Positions 34,422 through 44,040 of a stretch of DNA of 64,000 bases are shown here, piece by piece. Below the pieces are notes generated by a model that saw only the letters and a list, made by a program, of their open reading frames with translations, was not told where the DNA came from and searched no databases. The translations under genes were made by a program, and so were the position numbers. The stretch is from an uncultured Clostridia bacterium (lineage in GTDB: Bacteria > Bacillota > Clostridia > UMGS1810), in assembly GCA_934454585.1 (NCBI GenBank), contig CAKSFP010000013.1:1-64000 (forward strand), in the 5' to 3' direction. Every line of letters starts with the position of its first letter. Position 1 is the first letter of the stretch.

Positions 34422-36623
34422 CTACATTCCGACTTTCTCCAATATCATCATCTCATGTGTATAATCTTCGCAGCAATTTCTGAAAATGCCAATGTTCATA
34501 AGCATCTCACCGGTATACAGCTTGCCTGTGAACCTTTCCTTATACGACGCACCGGCTTCAAGTCCGCGCAGACAAATCCTCTTATGCGGCGCGCCCACCT
34601 GACCCTTTATGCCGAAAATCTGCAAGATGACGGTGTTGCCGTCCGCAGAGACAAATTCCCACACGGTCATGTTGTCACTGAAAGGCGATTTTATCCTGTG
34701 CATCGCACCCTTGTGGAACACCGGGGCAAACTCCTTGCACAGTGCAATCTGCTTTTTCACCTCAGCAATCTCACCGTCCGTAAGCGTCGCAAGGTCAAGC
34801 TCATAGCCAAACTGACCCGACAGGGCTACATATCCGCGCAGATTGATGTCAGTCACTCTCTTTACCTGGTGGTTCGGCACGGCAGACACATGAGCGCCCA
34901 TGACAACCGTCGGGTAACCGTAGCTTGTGCCGTCCTGGATATACTGTCTCTCCACGGCGTCGCTGTCATCACTCGTCCAGAACTGGTTGAAATAGCAGAA
35001 CATACCCAAGTCAAACCGTCCGCCGCCGCCGGAGCAACCTTCCATAAGCAGATCCGGAAATCTGTCTTTGAGAGTAGCAAGCACCCGATACAATCCAAGC
35101 ATATATCTGTGCGCCGTCTCCCTCTGCCTGTCAGCCGGCAGAACCGCTGAGCCTATCTCGGACATATTTCTGTTCATATCCCACTTGATGTACTCTATGT
35201 TCGCTTCGGCAAAAATCTTTGACAGGCTCTCTATTATATAGTCGCACACATCGTCACGGGAATAGTCCAGAATCAACTGATTGCGCCCCATTGAGCAGCT
35301 CCTGCCCTCAACATGGAGACACCAGTCCGGGTGCGCCTCATATAGTTTACTCTTTTCCGATATCATCTCCGGCTCAAACCACAGACCGAATTTCAGTCCG
35401 AGGTCATTTACTTTCTTAGCCAGTCCGTCTATGCCGGAGGGCAATTTTTCTTTGTTTGCAAACCAGTCACCGAGCGAGCTTTTATCGTTGTTTCTCTCGC
35501 CGAACCAACCATCGTCGAGCACAAACAATTCCACACCGACCTCCGCTGCCTTTTTGGCGATGTCCACGATTTTTTCCTCGGTGAAATCAAAATATGTAGC
35601 CTCCCAGTTGTTGAGCAGAACAGGGCGCTCGACATCGCGATACTTGCCGCGGCACACCCTCTCGCGCACAAGCGAATGCATGGTCTGACTCATCTTGTCA
35701 AACCCGCCGTCTGAATAGACAAACACGCACTCCGGCGTTTGAAAACTCTCTCCCGGCTCCAGTTTCCACTCAAAATCAAACGGATTTATGCCGGTGTAGA
35801 ATCTTGTCCTGTCATAAGTATCCACATATGCGCCCGAAATGAAGTTTCCGCTGTACACAAGGTTCATTGCATACACATTGCCGCTCGTCTCAGTCGCACC
35901 CTTTGACGCCAGACACACAAAGGGATTGTGCATATGGCTCGACGCGCCGCGCAGACTGTCCACATACTGATTGCCGCGCATGAGCGGATTTTTCTCCACA
36001 TGGCGCTCTCTTGCCCAGCTGCCGCTGAAATGGACAAAATCATAATCACACTCCGGCAGTTCCACTGCGCCCGAGAGCACGGATTGCAGGCGCACATCAT
36101 CCTTGCCGCCGTTGATTATCCTGTTGCTGCGGGTTATCACATCTCTGTCGTTGTAGGCGGTGTAGCAAAGCACAACTTTGACACCCGTCAGTTCGTCCTC
36201 AAGAAAAATTTCAAGAGTCTGTGCCTCGCTCCCGTCCTCGACATAAGTCGAGGGAAGTCCGTCAAGTTCCTCCTTGCCGTCATATATCCTGTAGCCTGTG
36301 TATAACAGCTTGGTAACCGTGCTGCCGTCGGCATAGCGTGCGTGGAACAGCGGTGTGCGATAATCACCCGTGCCGTAGGTGGGATATTCCTGCGGAAGTC
36401 CCCCAAGCATTGCACCGTTAATTTCTCTTGAATTCACGGAAAAAGAAATGTTTGTCCAAAACGGCTCGTAGCCGAACATGGGCATCAGATCGGTTGTTTT
36501 TTCAATTCTCTTTCCGTAGTATATATGCATCGGAATTTTTCCTTCATATATACCTATTATGTAACTCGTGCCCGGGGTTTGCAGATTGAAAATCCCGTTT
36601 GCTTTGTCGTAAAATACAGACAT
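34422..36623 (-). CDS. GH36 alpha-galactosidase
   Basis: A 733-residue GH36 enzyme of the clan-D TIM-barrel type, with an N-terminal beta-supersandwich domain. The nucleophile Asp is in YIKWDMNRNMSE and the acid/base Asp in WTSDDSDAVERQYIQ. VLDDGWFGERNNDKSSLGDW and LWFEPEMISEKS are the other substrate-binding blocks. It removes terminal alpha-1,6-galactose from raffinose-type sugars or galactomannan. No signal peptide, so imported substrates are expected. AGGAGG precedes the start. It lies upstream of lacZ on the same strand, with repeats between. Confidence 0.94.
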   Translation of the reverse strand: MSVFYDKANGIFNLQTPGTSYIIGIYEGKIPMHIYYGKRIEKTTDLMPMFGYEPFWTNISFSVNSREINGAMLGGLPQEYPTYGTGDYRTPLFHARYADGSTVTKLLYTGYRIYDGKEELDGLPSTYVEDGSEAQTLEIFLEDELTGVKVVLCYTAYNDRDVITRSNRIINGGKDDVRLQSVLSGAVELPECDYDFVHFSGSWARERHVEKNPLMRGNQYVDSLRGASSHMHNPFVCLASKGATETSGNVYAMNLVYSGNFISGAYVDTYDRTRFYTGINPFDFEWKLEPGESFQTPECVFVYSDGGFDKMSQTMHSLVRERVCRGKYRDVERPVLLNNWEATYFDFTEEKIVDIAKKAAEVGVELFVLDDGWFGERNNDKSSLGDWFANKEKLPSGIDGLAKKVNDLGLKFGLWFEPEMISEKSKLYEAHPDWCLHVEGRSCSMGRNQLILDYSRDDVCDYIIESLSKIFAEANIEYIKWDMNRNMSEIGSAVLPADRQRETAHRYMLGLYRVLATLKDRFPDLLMEGCSGGGGRFDLGMFCYFNQFWTSDDSDAVERQYIQDGTSYGYPTVVMGAHVSAVPNHQVKRVTDINLRGYVALSGQFGYELDLATLTDGEIAEVKKQIALCKEFAPVFHKGAMHRIKSPFSDNMTVWEFVSADGNTVILQIFGIKGQVGAPHKRICLRGLEAGASYKERFTGKLYTGEMLMNIGIFRNCCEDYTHEMMILEKVGM

Positions 36624-36919
36624 GATTATCCTCCTGAATTTATATTTATCAATGTCATTTTACTACACCGCTCCGCATTAGTCAATCCGTTTTTCAAAAC
36701 TTTTTTCAATTGTTTAATAAACCGATATTTTTGTTGAAAAAACAATATTTTTACAAACAGAGAAAACGCCACGCCGTCAAAAAAACTCAAAGAAAAAAAG
36801 TAATAAATCCGACGAGCTGAAAGATTCCGAAATTATGACTTTTCATCCGGAGTTCGATTGCTTGAGTTTATATTCAAAAAGAGGCAATCCATTGCTGACT
36901 GCCTCTTTGCATTATTCAC
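36624..36919. terminator. Intergenic region with PBP terminator
   Basis: The terminator arms AAAGAGGCA (36878-36886) and TGCCTCTTT (36900-36908), with a T-run on the minus strand, end the penicillin-binding protein transcript. The rest is AT-rich and would hold the GH36 promoter. No gene is seen. Confidence 0.7.
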
Positions 36920-39316
36920 CTATTCTCCCGTGTGCGATGTCTCCGTCACATTCGGTGCAGTGTGCGTTTTGTCATTGCCCGTCGCACTTGCCGTGTTTTC
37001 ATTCTTTTCGTTCTTTTCATTCTTTTCGCTCTTTTCATTCTTCTCTGAGCTGTCGTTCTTATCCGTCTTGCTCTCTGCCGAAGTCGTGCTGTTCTTTTTT
37101 TTATCGTCCTTGTCCGTGCCGGCATTCGTCTCGCCCGGAATCTTCTCTCCCGGCGTGCCGATATGATTTTTGTGCACGCCCGAGCAATATCCCGAGATGA
37201 GCCTTGTGTTCACATAATCCGTGGAGCCGCTGCAGGAATTTGTGCCGTACTCTCCGCTGTTGCTGCACACATAGGCTTTTTTTACAAACTGCGGCTGCTC
37301 AAATGCCCTCGGCTCAAGGCCATTGTGCACACGGGTCATTACAGAGCGCCATATGGTAAGCGCCGGGTTGACTCCGGCATATGAAATAACCTTGGGTTCG
37401 TCATAGCCGACCCACACCGAGCCGACATAATACGGCGTATATCCGACAAACCATCTGTCCTTATTATCATCGGCAGAGCCCGTTTTTCCGCAGGTGTCCA
37501 TGCCGGTTATGGCGCTGCCGGCGGCAGTGCCGCTCTGCACAACGCCCTTGAGCAGTTGATTCATTATAAACGCCGTCTCCTCGGAGAAAGCTTTGTTTCT
37601 CTCCGGAGTCTTGGACAGAAGCAGATTTCCCGACGAATCGTACACCTTGGTGTACGATGTGGGCTGAACATACACTCCGCTGTTTGCAAATGCCGTGTAT
37701 GCCGCGTTAATCTCGCTGAGCGTCACACCCTCTGTGAGTCCGCCGAGCGCAAGCGGCGCATAGCCTTTGTCGGACGATATTCCCGTATCGGTCTTTTTGG
37801 ATTCTATGAGACTGAGATGCAAATTCTTCGTCAGATAGTCAAACGATTTGTCAAGTCCCACTTCCTCAAGCACGCGGACTGCCGGCAGATTGAGCGAGCT
37901 TGCAACCGCCTTGCGCACGGACACGGGTCCTGTGAATTTTCTGTTTGCGTTATTCGGTTTCCACCCGTTGAGTGTGAGCGGAGAATTTTCCACTGTGGAC
38001 GCAGCGGTTATCACACCCAGGTCTATGCCGGGGCCGTACACAGCAAGCGGCTTTATGGTCGATCCGGGCTGACGCTTGGTCTGAGTTGCGCGGTTGAGCA
38101 CTCTTGCACCGGTCTTTACCCCGGTACCGCCGACTATGCCCTTTATCTGCCCCGTGTACGGATCGGTAATTATCATGGCAGATTCAGGCTGCTCACCGTA
38201 GAACTTCGGAAAACCTTTTCCGTTTGCATATACATCGTCCATGATGTTCTGAACATCGGGATCGACGGTTGCGACAATCTTCAGACCGCCGTTGTATATA
38301 AGCGCCGTGGCGTAACTCTGCGTATATCCTTTCACCTCGACAAGGTCGGCGAGCAATTCTTCAAACAGGCAATCAACAAAATACGACTGAGCGGCGGATG
38401 ACTCGTCGGCACTGACAACATTAAGCTGCGCATTGCTCGCCTCATCGTACTCCGCCTGACCTATATAACCAAGCTCAAGCATCTTGTCAAGCACAAGCCG
38501 GCGTTTCTCTTTGTTGCCGTCCGGGTTGACAATCGGGTCATAGGTGGACGGATGCTGAGTTATGCCGGCAATTGCGGCGCACTCCTCCAGATTAAGCTCC
38601 GCCACATCCTTTGCAAAATATGCGTGAGACGCCGCCTGCACACCGTTTGCCCCGTGACCCAGGTAGATTGAATTCATGTACAATTCCAAAATCTCGCGTT
38701 TGTCCATCTTGGTTTCAATGATGACCGCGCGCACCATTTCTCTTATCTTGCGCGCCTTGCTGTGCTCCGAATCCTCGGTGATGTTTTTAACAAGCTGCTG
38801 AGTGATGGTGCTGCCGCCGTATGACGAATCACCGTTGCGCAGCACATTTATCACCGCTCCGGCTGTTCGCTTGAGGTCCACGCCGTGGTGTCTGTAGAAT
38901 CGCTGATCCTCTATCGCCACAAATGCGTTTTTCATATTGTCGGGTATGGCATCATAGTCCACCCACACGCGGTTTTCGTCTGCCACAAGGCGTTCGTATT
39001 GATTGAGGTTGCCCTCGGCGTCCTCATAGTATACCACACTTGACAGCGACAGACCGAATTTATTGAACGAATCGGCAAAATCAAAATCCATGCCCCAGGT
39101 TGCCCACACGACGGTCGCTGCCGCGCCCATGACCCCGAGAACAAAAAGCACTGTCAAGGTTTTGACTACTCTGCCTGCCTTACTTTTCTTTTTGCGATTT
39201 TTCGTCTTTTTCGGTTTTTCTTGTCTGCCCGGCTTGTCCGCCTCACGCTGAGCTCTGGCGAGCTGCCGTTCAATATTATCGTGCTGTCTTTTTCTTATGC
39301 TCTCAAGCTTATCCAT
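36920..39316 (-). CDS. Class A penicillin-binding protein (PBP1A-like)
   Basis: A 798-residue bifunctional enzyme: basic cytoplasmic N-terminus (PKKTKNRKKKSK), one membrane helix, a glycosyltransferase GT51 domain (EDQRFYRHHGVDLKRTAG, GGSTITQQLVKN, LYMNSIYLGHGANGVQ) and a transpeptidase domain with SxxK in RQPGSTIKP, SSLNLP and KTGSADDNKDRWFVG. After the folded part comes a ~70-residue low-complexity tail rich in Lys, Glu, Asn and Ser with repeated NEK units (coding DNA has a TTCTTTTCA-type repeat around 37000-37040). I start at the ATG at 39316, preceded by AAGGAGG. It polymerises and crosslinks peptidoglycan. Confidence 0.93.
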   Translation of the reverse strand: MDKLESIRKRQHDNIERQLARAQREADKPGRQEKPKKTKNRKKKSKAGRVVKTLTVLFVLGVMGAAATVVWATWGMDFDFADSFNKFGLSLSSVVYYEDAEGNLNQYERLVADENRVWVDYDAIPDNMKNAFVAIEDQRFYRHHGVDLKRTAGAVINVLRNGDSSYGGSTITQQLVKNITEDSEHSKARKIREMVRAVIIETKMDKREILELYMNSIYLGHGANGVQAASHAYFAKDVAELNLEECAAIAGITQHPSTYDPIVNPDGNKEKRRLVLDKMLELGYIGQAEYDEASNAQLNVVSADESSAAQSYFVDCLFEELLADLVEVKGYTQSYATALIYNGGLKIVATVDPDVQNIMDDVYANGKGFPKFYGEQPESAMIITDPYTGQIKGIVGGTGVKTGARVLNRATQTKRQPGSTIKPLAVYGPGIDLGVITAASTVENSPLTLNGWKPNNANRKFTGPVSVRKAVASSLNLPAVRVLEEVGLDKSFDYLTKNLHLSLIESKKTDTGISSDKGYAPLALGGLTEGVTLSEINAAYTAFANSGVYVQPTSYTKVYDSSGNLLLSKTPERNKAFSEETAFIMNQLLKGVVQSGTAAGSAITGMDTCGKTGSADDNKDRWFVGYTPYYVGSVWVGYDEPKVISYAGVNPALTIWRSVMTRVHNGLEPRAFEQPQFVKKAYVCSNSGEYGTNSCSGSTDYVNTRLISGYCSGVHKNHIGTPGEKIPGETNAGTDKDDKKKNSTTSAESKTDKNDSSEKNEKSEKNEKNEKNENTASATGNDKTHTAPNVTETSHTGE

Positions 39317-39541
39317 CCGACCTACGCCTCCTTTTTCGGAGCAGGGACGCTTTCGCGTTTCCGCAATTTCGTGTTTTTGCAATTTCACGATTTCATGATT
39401 TTCACCGTTTTTTTCGGCTCGTCCCACTTATATATAATAAGTATACCACAAAAACTTCCGTTTGTGTATTAAATTTCTTTTACGAATAATTAAATTTATA
39501 TTACGCAGAATATGTAAAAATAGACTAAAAGGGTGATTATC

Positions 39542-39976
39542 ATGAAGAAAGTATCGTATTTTTATATAATTATATTCTGCATTGCCGCAATTATTTCTCT
39601 TATTTATTATATCTTTTTTATTAATTTTAATAACGGAAATAACTCACAGCCGCCAAGTATCGCCGAGTCCGCCGATGAAGACACCGCCGGCGGCGCAAAA
39701 AAAGACGCTGCGGAGAGTGCGGAGACGGCACACAACAACATTTTGCAAAAATCGGGATATGTGAGGGATTCGTCGGTCACGGGGTACATGATGAAAGCCG
39801 ACGGAGACAATGTGAATTTATTTGAGATATACGAAAACGGATTTTCGGAAAAAATAAAGACACTCGACATAAACCCCAAGCTCCTGCGCGAAGTGGATCG
39901 CGCCGAGCTCGGGGCGGGGATTAAAAGAGATACCTATGCCGAGATATGCTCTCTTATAGAGGATTTTTCATCATAA
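39542..39976 (+). CDS. Membrane-anchored protein with BofC-like C-terminal domain
   Basis: A 144-residue protein with one N-terminal membrane helix (SYFYIIIFCIAAIISLIYYIFF), a flexible Ala/Glu/Asp linker (about 30-65) and a C-terminal ~75-residue domain. The pattern there (SGYVRDSSVTGYMMKADGD, NLFEIYENGF, GIKRDTYAEICSLIEDFSS) resembles the BofC C-terminal domain of sporulation proteins. BofC in Bacillus tunes the SpoIVB signal in the forespore. The similarity is my reading of a short pattern and needs confirmation. GGGTGA precedes the ATG. It ends overlapping the convergent SGNH gene by 6 bp. Confidence 0.55.
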   Translation: MKKVSYFYIIIFCIAAIISLIYYIFFINFNNGNNSQPPSIAESADEDTAGGAKKDAAESAETAHNNILQKSGYVRDSSVTGYMMKADGDNVNLFEIYENGFSEKIKTLDINPKLLREVDRAELGAGIKRDTYAEICSLIEDFSS

Positions 39977-41011
39977 ATCGAGCTTTGTTATGATCCTGTC
40001 GGCAATCGCCCTCATGCCGCCGTTGCCGGGATGTGTTATCCAGGCGTCTTTCACGGTATCCTCGGTGCCGTCCGCCGTGACATACTTTGTGCCCGGGACA
40101 GCCTCGTTTTCCGCACAGCGCAGATCCGCAATGCACACGACGGGGATTCGCCAGCGGTTGCACAGGTCATATATAATGCGTGAATTGTAGCTGTGGTTGA
40201 ACCACCCCTCAACCCATATGATGCGCGCCTTGGGGCTGCACCGCCTTATTCTGCGGACAAACCCGTCGCAGCACGCAGCAAAAGTCTTTAACTTTGCGTC
40301 CGTGTTAATATTGTCGTTGAGCTGAATGATAATCAAATCCAAATCATATGTAAAACTCTCGCAAGCCGGTCTGCCCGTGTATGGATTGGGAATTTTGTCC
40401 CAGTTTGCAAAAAATTCTTCTTCGCTTGTGCTCTGCTCAAACACACTGCCGTGCACACGCTCAAACTCCGCCTTGGGGTTAAAATTCAAAATTGCCTCGC
40501 TGACATAGTGGGCATAATCGTTCCTCGGCGAACTCGAACACATTCCGTAGCCGCCCATTCCAAGCAAAAGCGAATTGCCGACAAAAAGAGTTTTCTTCGG
40601 CACATGAGGTGTCAGAAACATCTCCCCGGCATCGGTGACACCAAGATTGAATTTGCACCCGCCCGGGCTGACGAGAACATTTTCGCAAAAAGGCTGTTCC
40701 TCACAGTCAAAATCGGGCCTTTCGTCTCCGCAGATAACCTTGACTTCACGCAGAGCCGCGCCGTGAGCGGTTATGCGAAAAGACACAGCATCATTATACA
40801 CAGCGTAATTGACCGCATCGAACGACACGGTGTATATGTCGTTTTCCCTCATCTCCGCCAGATCTATTTCCTCATGTGCGCCGCTGTTTTTTTCTATCAC
40901 AAGCACAAGGCGCGCGTCACCGTCACACTCGTCAATGCCGACTGTGACCTGCGTCTCGGTGCTTTTCGATTCAAAAGAATCGGACACATTGTCCGTTATG
41001 TTCAAAATCAT
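39971..41011 (-). CDS. SGNH-like hydrolase with N-terminal beta domain
   Basis: A 346-residue protein. The first ~120 residues are beta-rich (VTVGIDECDGDARLVLVIEK), perhaps a carbohydrate-binding or jelly-roll domain. The C-terminal part is SGNH-like: block I reads LFVGNSLLLGMG (Asn where GDSL has Asp, as in some esterases), IIIQLNDN fits block III, and THPGNGG carries the catalytic His. No signal peptide. It lies 18 bp downstream of the malic enzyme gene, so they may be co-transcribed. The substrate is unknown. Confidence 0.65.
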   Translation of the reverse strand: MILNITDNVSDSFESKSTETQVTVGIDECDGDARLVLVIEKNSGAHEEIDLAEMRENDIYTVSFDAVNYAVYNDAVSFRITAHGAALREVKVICGDERPDFDCEEQPFCENVLVSPGGCKFNLGVTDAGEMFLTPHVPKKTLFVGNSLLLGMGGYGMCSSSPRNDYAHYVSEAILNFNPKAEFERVHGSVFEQSTSEEEFFANWDKIPNPYTGRPACESFTYDLDLIIIQLNDNINTDAKLKTFAACCDGFVRRIRRCSPKARIIWVEGWFNHSYNSRIIYDLCNRWRIPVVCIADLRCAENEAVPGTKYVTADGTEDTVKDAWITHPGNGGMRAIADRIITKLDL

Positions 41012-41029
41012 TGCAAATTCCTCCGACGG

Positions 41030-42202
41030 TTATATTCTTGCGACTCCGCTCCTGCGTGCGGCGTCCGCCACCGCCTGTGCAACAGCCTTGCCGACTCTGC
41101 GGTCGAACGCCTTGGGGATGATGTATTCTCTCGAAAGCTCATCCTCTCCCACAAGGTTTGCAATGGCATAAGACGCCGCCATCTGCATATCGTCGTTTAT
41201 ATCGGATGCGCGCACATCGAGCGCACCGCGGAATATCCCCGGAAACGCAAGCACATTGTTTATCTGATTGGCAAAATCCGATCTGCCCGTACCGACTATA
41301 AACGCCCCTGCCTCAAGTGCTTCGTCCGGCATAATCTCCGGAACGGGGTTCGCCATCGGGAACACGACAGACCGATCCGCCATGGATTTTATCATATCTT
41401 TTGACACCACACCCGGTGCCGACACGCCTATGAACACATCCGCACCTTTCATGGCGTCGGCAAGGCTGCCTGTGATTTTGTGAGGATTTGACACCTTGGC
41501 TATCTCTGCATGAGCCGAGTTGAGTCCCTCCATGCCGTCACAGATTATGCCGAATTTGTCAACCATGATCAGATCTTTCACGCCGAGTTTCATCAGGTGC
41601 TTGCCTATTGCTATGCCGGCAGATCCCGCGCCGTTTATGACAACCTTTACGGAGTCGATTTTTTTCTCCGCCACTTTGAGCGCATTGAGTATCGCTGCGG
41701 CAACCACAATTGCCGTGCCGTGCTGGTCGTCGTGAAACACGGGGATGTCGCACATCTCTTTGAGTCTGCACTCCACTTCGAAGCACCCGGGCGCGGAGAT
41801 ATCCTCAAGATTTATACCGCCGAAAGACGACGATATGTTATATATGGTCTGCACCAGTTCGTCAGTGTCCCGGGCCTTTACGCAGATCGGGAATGCGTCC
41901 ACACCGGCAAATTCCTTAAAGAGCACACACTTGCCCTCCATAACCGGCATACCCGCCTCGGGACCTATGTTGCCGAGGCCCAATATTGCCGAACCGTCGG
42001 TTATGACGGCGACCATGTTGCTGCGTCTGGTCAGTTCGTATGATTTTTCGGTGTTATCTCTTATCACGCGGCAAGGCTCTGCCACGCCGGGGGTATATGC
42101 GATTGACAGCTCCTCGGCGTTCGTCACGGACACGCGCGACACTACTTCTATCTTGCCTTTCCATTCTTCATGTTTTTTCAGTGCGATTTCGTTAATATCC
42201 AT
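41030..42202 (-). CDS. Malic enzyme (malate dehydrogenase, decarboxylating)
   Basis: A 390-residue short bacterial malic enzyme without the phosphotransacetylase domain. It oxidises malate to pyruvate and CO2. The catalytic Tyr is in IAYTPGVAEPCRVI. The metal and substrate sites are GLGNIGPEAGMPVMEGK, DAFPICV, ISAPGCFEVE and VFHDDQHGTAIV, and the nucleotide site is VINGAGSAGIAIGKHL. NAD is likely for an anaerobe, but the cofactor is not decided by the motifs I see. Confidence 0.94.
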   Translation of the reverse strand: MDINEIALKKHEEWKGKIEVVSRVSVTNAEELSIAYTPGVAEPCRVIRDNTEKSYELTRRSNMVAVITDGSAILGLGNIGPEAGMPVMEGKCVLFKEFAGVDAFPICVKARDTDELVQTIYNISSSFGGINLEDISAPGCFEVECRLKEMCDIPVFHDDQHGTAIVVAAAILNALKVAEKKIDSVKVVINGAGSAGIAIGKHLMKLGVKDLIMVDKFGIICDGMEGLNSAHAEIAKVSNPHKITGSLADAMKGADVFIGVSAPGVVSKDMIKSMADRSVVFPMANPVPEIMPDEALEAGAFIVGTGRSDFANQINNVLAFPGIFRGALDVRASDINDDMQMAASYAIANLVGEDELSREYIIPKAFDRRVGKAVAQAVADAARRSGVARI

Positions 42203-42250
42203 TGCTGTTCTCCTTTGCGGTATGGTTTTATATAAGGCACCGACGAGGTG

Positions 42251-42817
42251 TCATTTTTTCTCTCTTATCTTATTGCCCTTTACTATATACGATTTTTTTG
42301 CAAGTTTCGTCATAGGCAGATCGTTCATGGAATCGGTGAAAAAACAGTCGACGGTGCCGTCGGGGTATGCCTCTTTGAACAACCTTACCTTTTCGTCACC
42401 GAAACACAGCTGCGTCACCCTGCCCGTCTCCAAATCCATCTTGGAGCAGATGCAGTTTTTTATGCCGACCCTTTGCATAATTTCGTCAAGCAAAAAATCA
42501 AACGATGCGGAAATAATAACATCGTCGTCACGACGGATTTTTGAGTAATACGGCTTGATTTTGGATTCGTTTTTATCCCAAAACTCCCTCACAAGCACGC
42601 GGATATCTCCGGCTATGCGAAGGATCTCCGCATCGTATTTCTCCATTCTGTCAAGCAAGCCTTCACGCGTGATCCGGCACAGTTTGTACAGAATCACAAC
42701 GGAGATGACGCGCGGAAAAAACTTTATCATCCGCGGATACTTCCTTGCGCAGAAAACGAAAAAATCAAACGCACTCTCGCCATCATATATTGTGTTGTCA
42801 AAATCAAATACATTCAT
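42251..42817 (-). CDS. HAD superfamily phosphatase (SerB/PSPase-like subclass)
   Basis: A 188-residue HAD phosphatase. Motif I is NVFDFDNTIYDGE with the nucleophile Asp, motif II lies at DDVIISASFDF, and motif III/IV is the DCFFTDSMNDLPM segment. FDFFVFCARKYPRMI looks like the cap entry. It starts with ATG overlapping the pgeF stop (TAATG), so it is translationally coupled to that gene. The substrate is unknown; phosphoserine or a lipid or sugar phosphate are options. Confidence 0.83.
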   Translation of the reverse strand: MNVFDFDNTIYDGESAFDFFVFCARKYPRMIKFFPRVISVVILYKLCRITREGLLDRMEKYDAEILRIAGDIRVLVREFWDKNESKIKPYYSKIRRDDDVIISASFDFLLDEIMQRVGIKNCICSKMDLETGRVTQLCFGDEKVRLFKEAYPDGTVDCFFTDSMNDLPMTKLAKKSYIVKGNKIREKK

Positions 42818-43617
42818 TATTCTATCTCCAAAAAAGAACCGATAATGCCCCGCTTCGGCCCCAGACCTCGGTGCGAGAACATATCTTCGCAGTTGCAGCA
42901 GGTACATATGTCCGACACGGCAATGCTGTCCGCACTCACCCCGCTGTCGATAAGTATACGCCTGTTTATCCCGGGCAGATTAAGATAATATCTGCCGCCG
43001 CACTCGGTTATGCAGTCGTCATATCCGAATTTTGACGCAAATTCTTCATGTAAATCATGCGACACCTCATAGCATTTTTCACAAATACACGGTCCTATCG
43101 CTGCTGTCACATCCCTCGGGTCGGTGCCGTACTCGCGCCCCATTGCCTCAAGCATGATTTTTGCAAGCGACGCATATGTGCCGCGCCAGCCGCAGTGCGC
43201 ATTGCCTATGGCGCGGTTTCTTGTGTCGACAAGTGCCACGGGAACGCAGTCTGCGGTGTGTATTACGAGCGGCAGATTCGAAACATTCGTTATCAGCGCA
43301 TCCACATCGTCATAATCCCGCTCCCGCAGCACACCTTTCCCGGCATCGGACTCCGTGACCACCCTGACATTTGCGCTGTGTGTCTGTTTTGCGAGCACAA
43401 GACGGTTTATGTCAAACCCCGTTGCCGAGCAAAACCGACGGTAATTCCCGATAATGTTCTCCCTGTCGTCCGCCGTGCCCGTGCCAAGGTTCAGCGACGA
43501 ATAAGTCTCTTCTTGCGACACGCCGCCGTGTCTTGTGGATACGGCGCTTTTTACAAACGGTATTCCGTCAAAAATCTTAAAACTCAAGTACGGCACTTTG
43601 CCGCCGTGAATATGCAT
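42817..43617 (-). CDS. pgeF: PgeF/YlmD multicopper-oxidase-fold (laccase-domain) protein
   Basis: A 266-residue Cu-oxidase_4 family protein. The zinc ligands lie in LAKQTHSANV, VIHTADCVPV and NAHCGWRG, and GPCICEKCYEVSHDL is the conserved C-terminal active-site block. Members act on purine nucleosides, and in E. coli edit peptidoglycan precursors made with L-Ser in place of L-Ala. In Bacillus ylmD lies near spoIIGA-sigE, as here. No clear Shine-Dalgarno is seen for the ATG at 43617, so the start is less certain. Confidence 0.88.
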   Translation of the reverse strand: MHIHGGKVPYLSFKIFDGIPFVKSAVSTRHGGVSQEETYSSLNLGTGTADDRENIIGNYRRFCSATGFDINRLVLAKQTHSANVRVVTESDAGKGVLRERDYDDVDALITNVSNLPLVIHTADCVPVALVDTRNRAIGNAHCGWRGTYASLAKIMLEAMGREYGTDPRDVTAAIGPCICEKCYEVSHDLHEEFASKFGYDDCITECGGRYYLNLPGINRRILIDSGVSADSIAVSDICTCCNCEDMFSHRGLGPKRGIIGSFLEIE

Positions 43618-43742
43618 TACATCGGATTTCAGTATGTCAATCAGCTCCCCGAATTATTAGGCAAACTGCCTTATATTATATCATATCACAAACGCAAAAA
43701 AAATTCAATGATTTGTGAGCCAAAAAGCGTGAACAAAGTGTA

Positions 43743-43793
43743 AAAAAATCAAAAAAACGCCCCGCAGTCCGCGTGGCGCCGCGAATTGCGGGG
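43743..43793 (-). terminator. Terminator downstream of sigE
   Basis: Stem CCCCGCA (43760-43766) with TGCGGGG (43787-43793) around inner GCG-rich pairing, then a T-run on the minus strand. It would end the spoIIGA-sigE transcript, which first crosses the repeat at 43816-44001. Confidence 0.8.
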
Positions 43794-43815
43794 AATGAAA
43801 TTTACTCGGAGGTAA

Positions 43816-44001
43816 GGGGTATATGTTGTGTATCTGCTCGACACGGCGTCGAAACAAGCAGCACATCGTGCGCTGCAAATCGGGAGATTTACAGCTTACT
43901 CGCTTTGCTGTTTCTCCTTATTCCCCAAAAGGCACGCTACGCTACCACCTTTTTGGGAACCCTGAGACATATGGATCTTGCAGATACACAACATATACCC
44001 C
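43816..44001. mobile_element. 186-bp MITE-like element, copy B
   Basis: Same 19-bp terminal inverted repeats as copy A (GGGGTATATGTTGTGTATC left, perfect complement 43983-44001). The core is in the opposite orientation to copy A relative to the borders. Borders are degenerate (GGAGGTAAG and CGATACAGCGCG). It lies 40 bp past the sigE stop, so it would be transcribed in the mother cell as 3' UTR. Confidence 0.9.
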
Positions 44002-44040
44002 GATACAGCGCGCAATCTTTCATATTTCGTCTTTTGCCGT

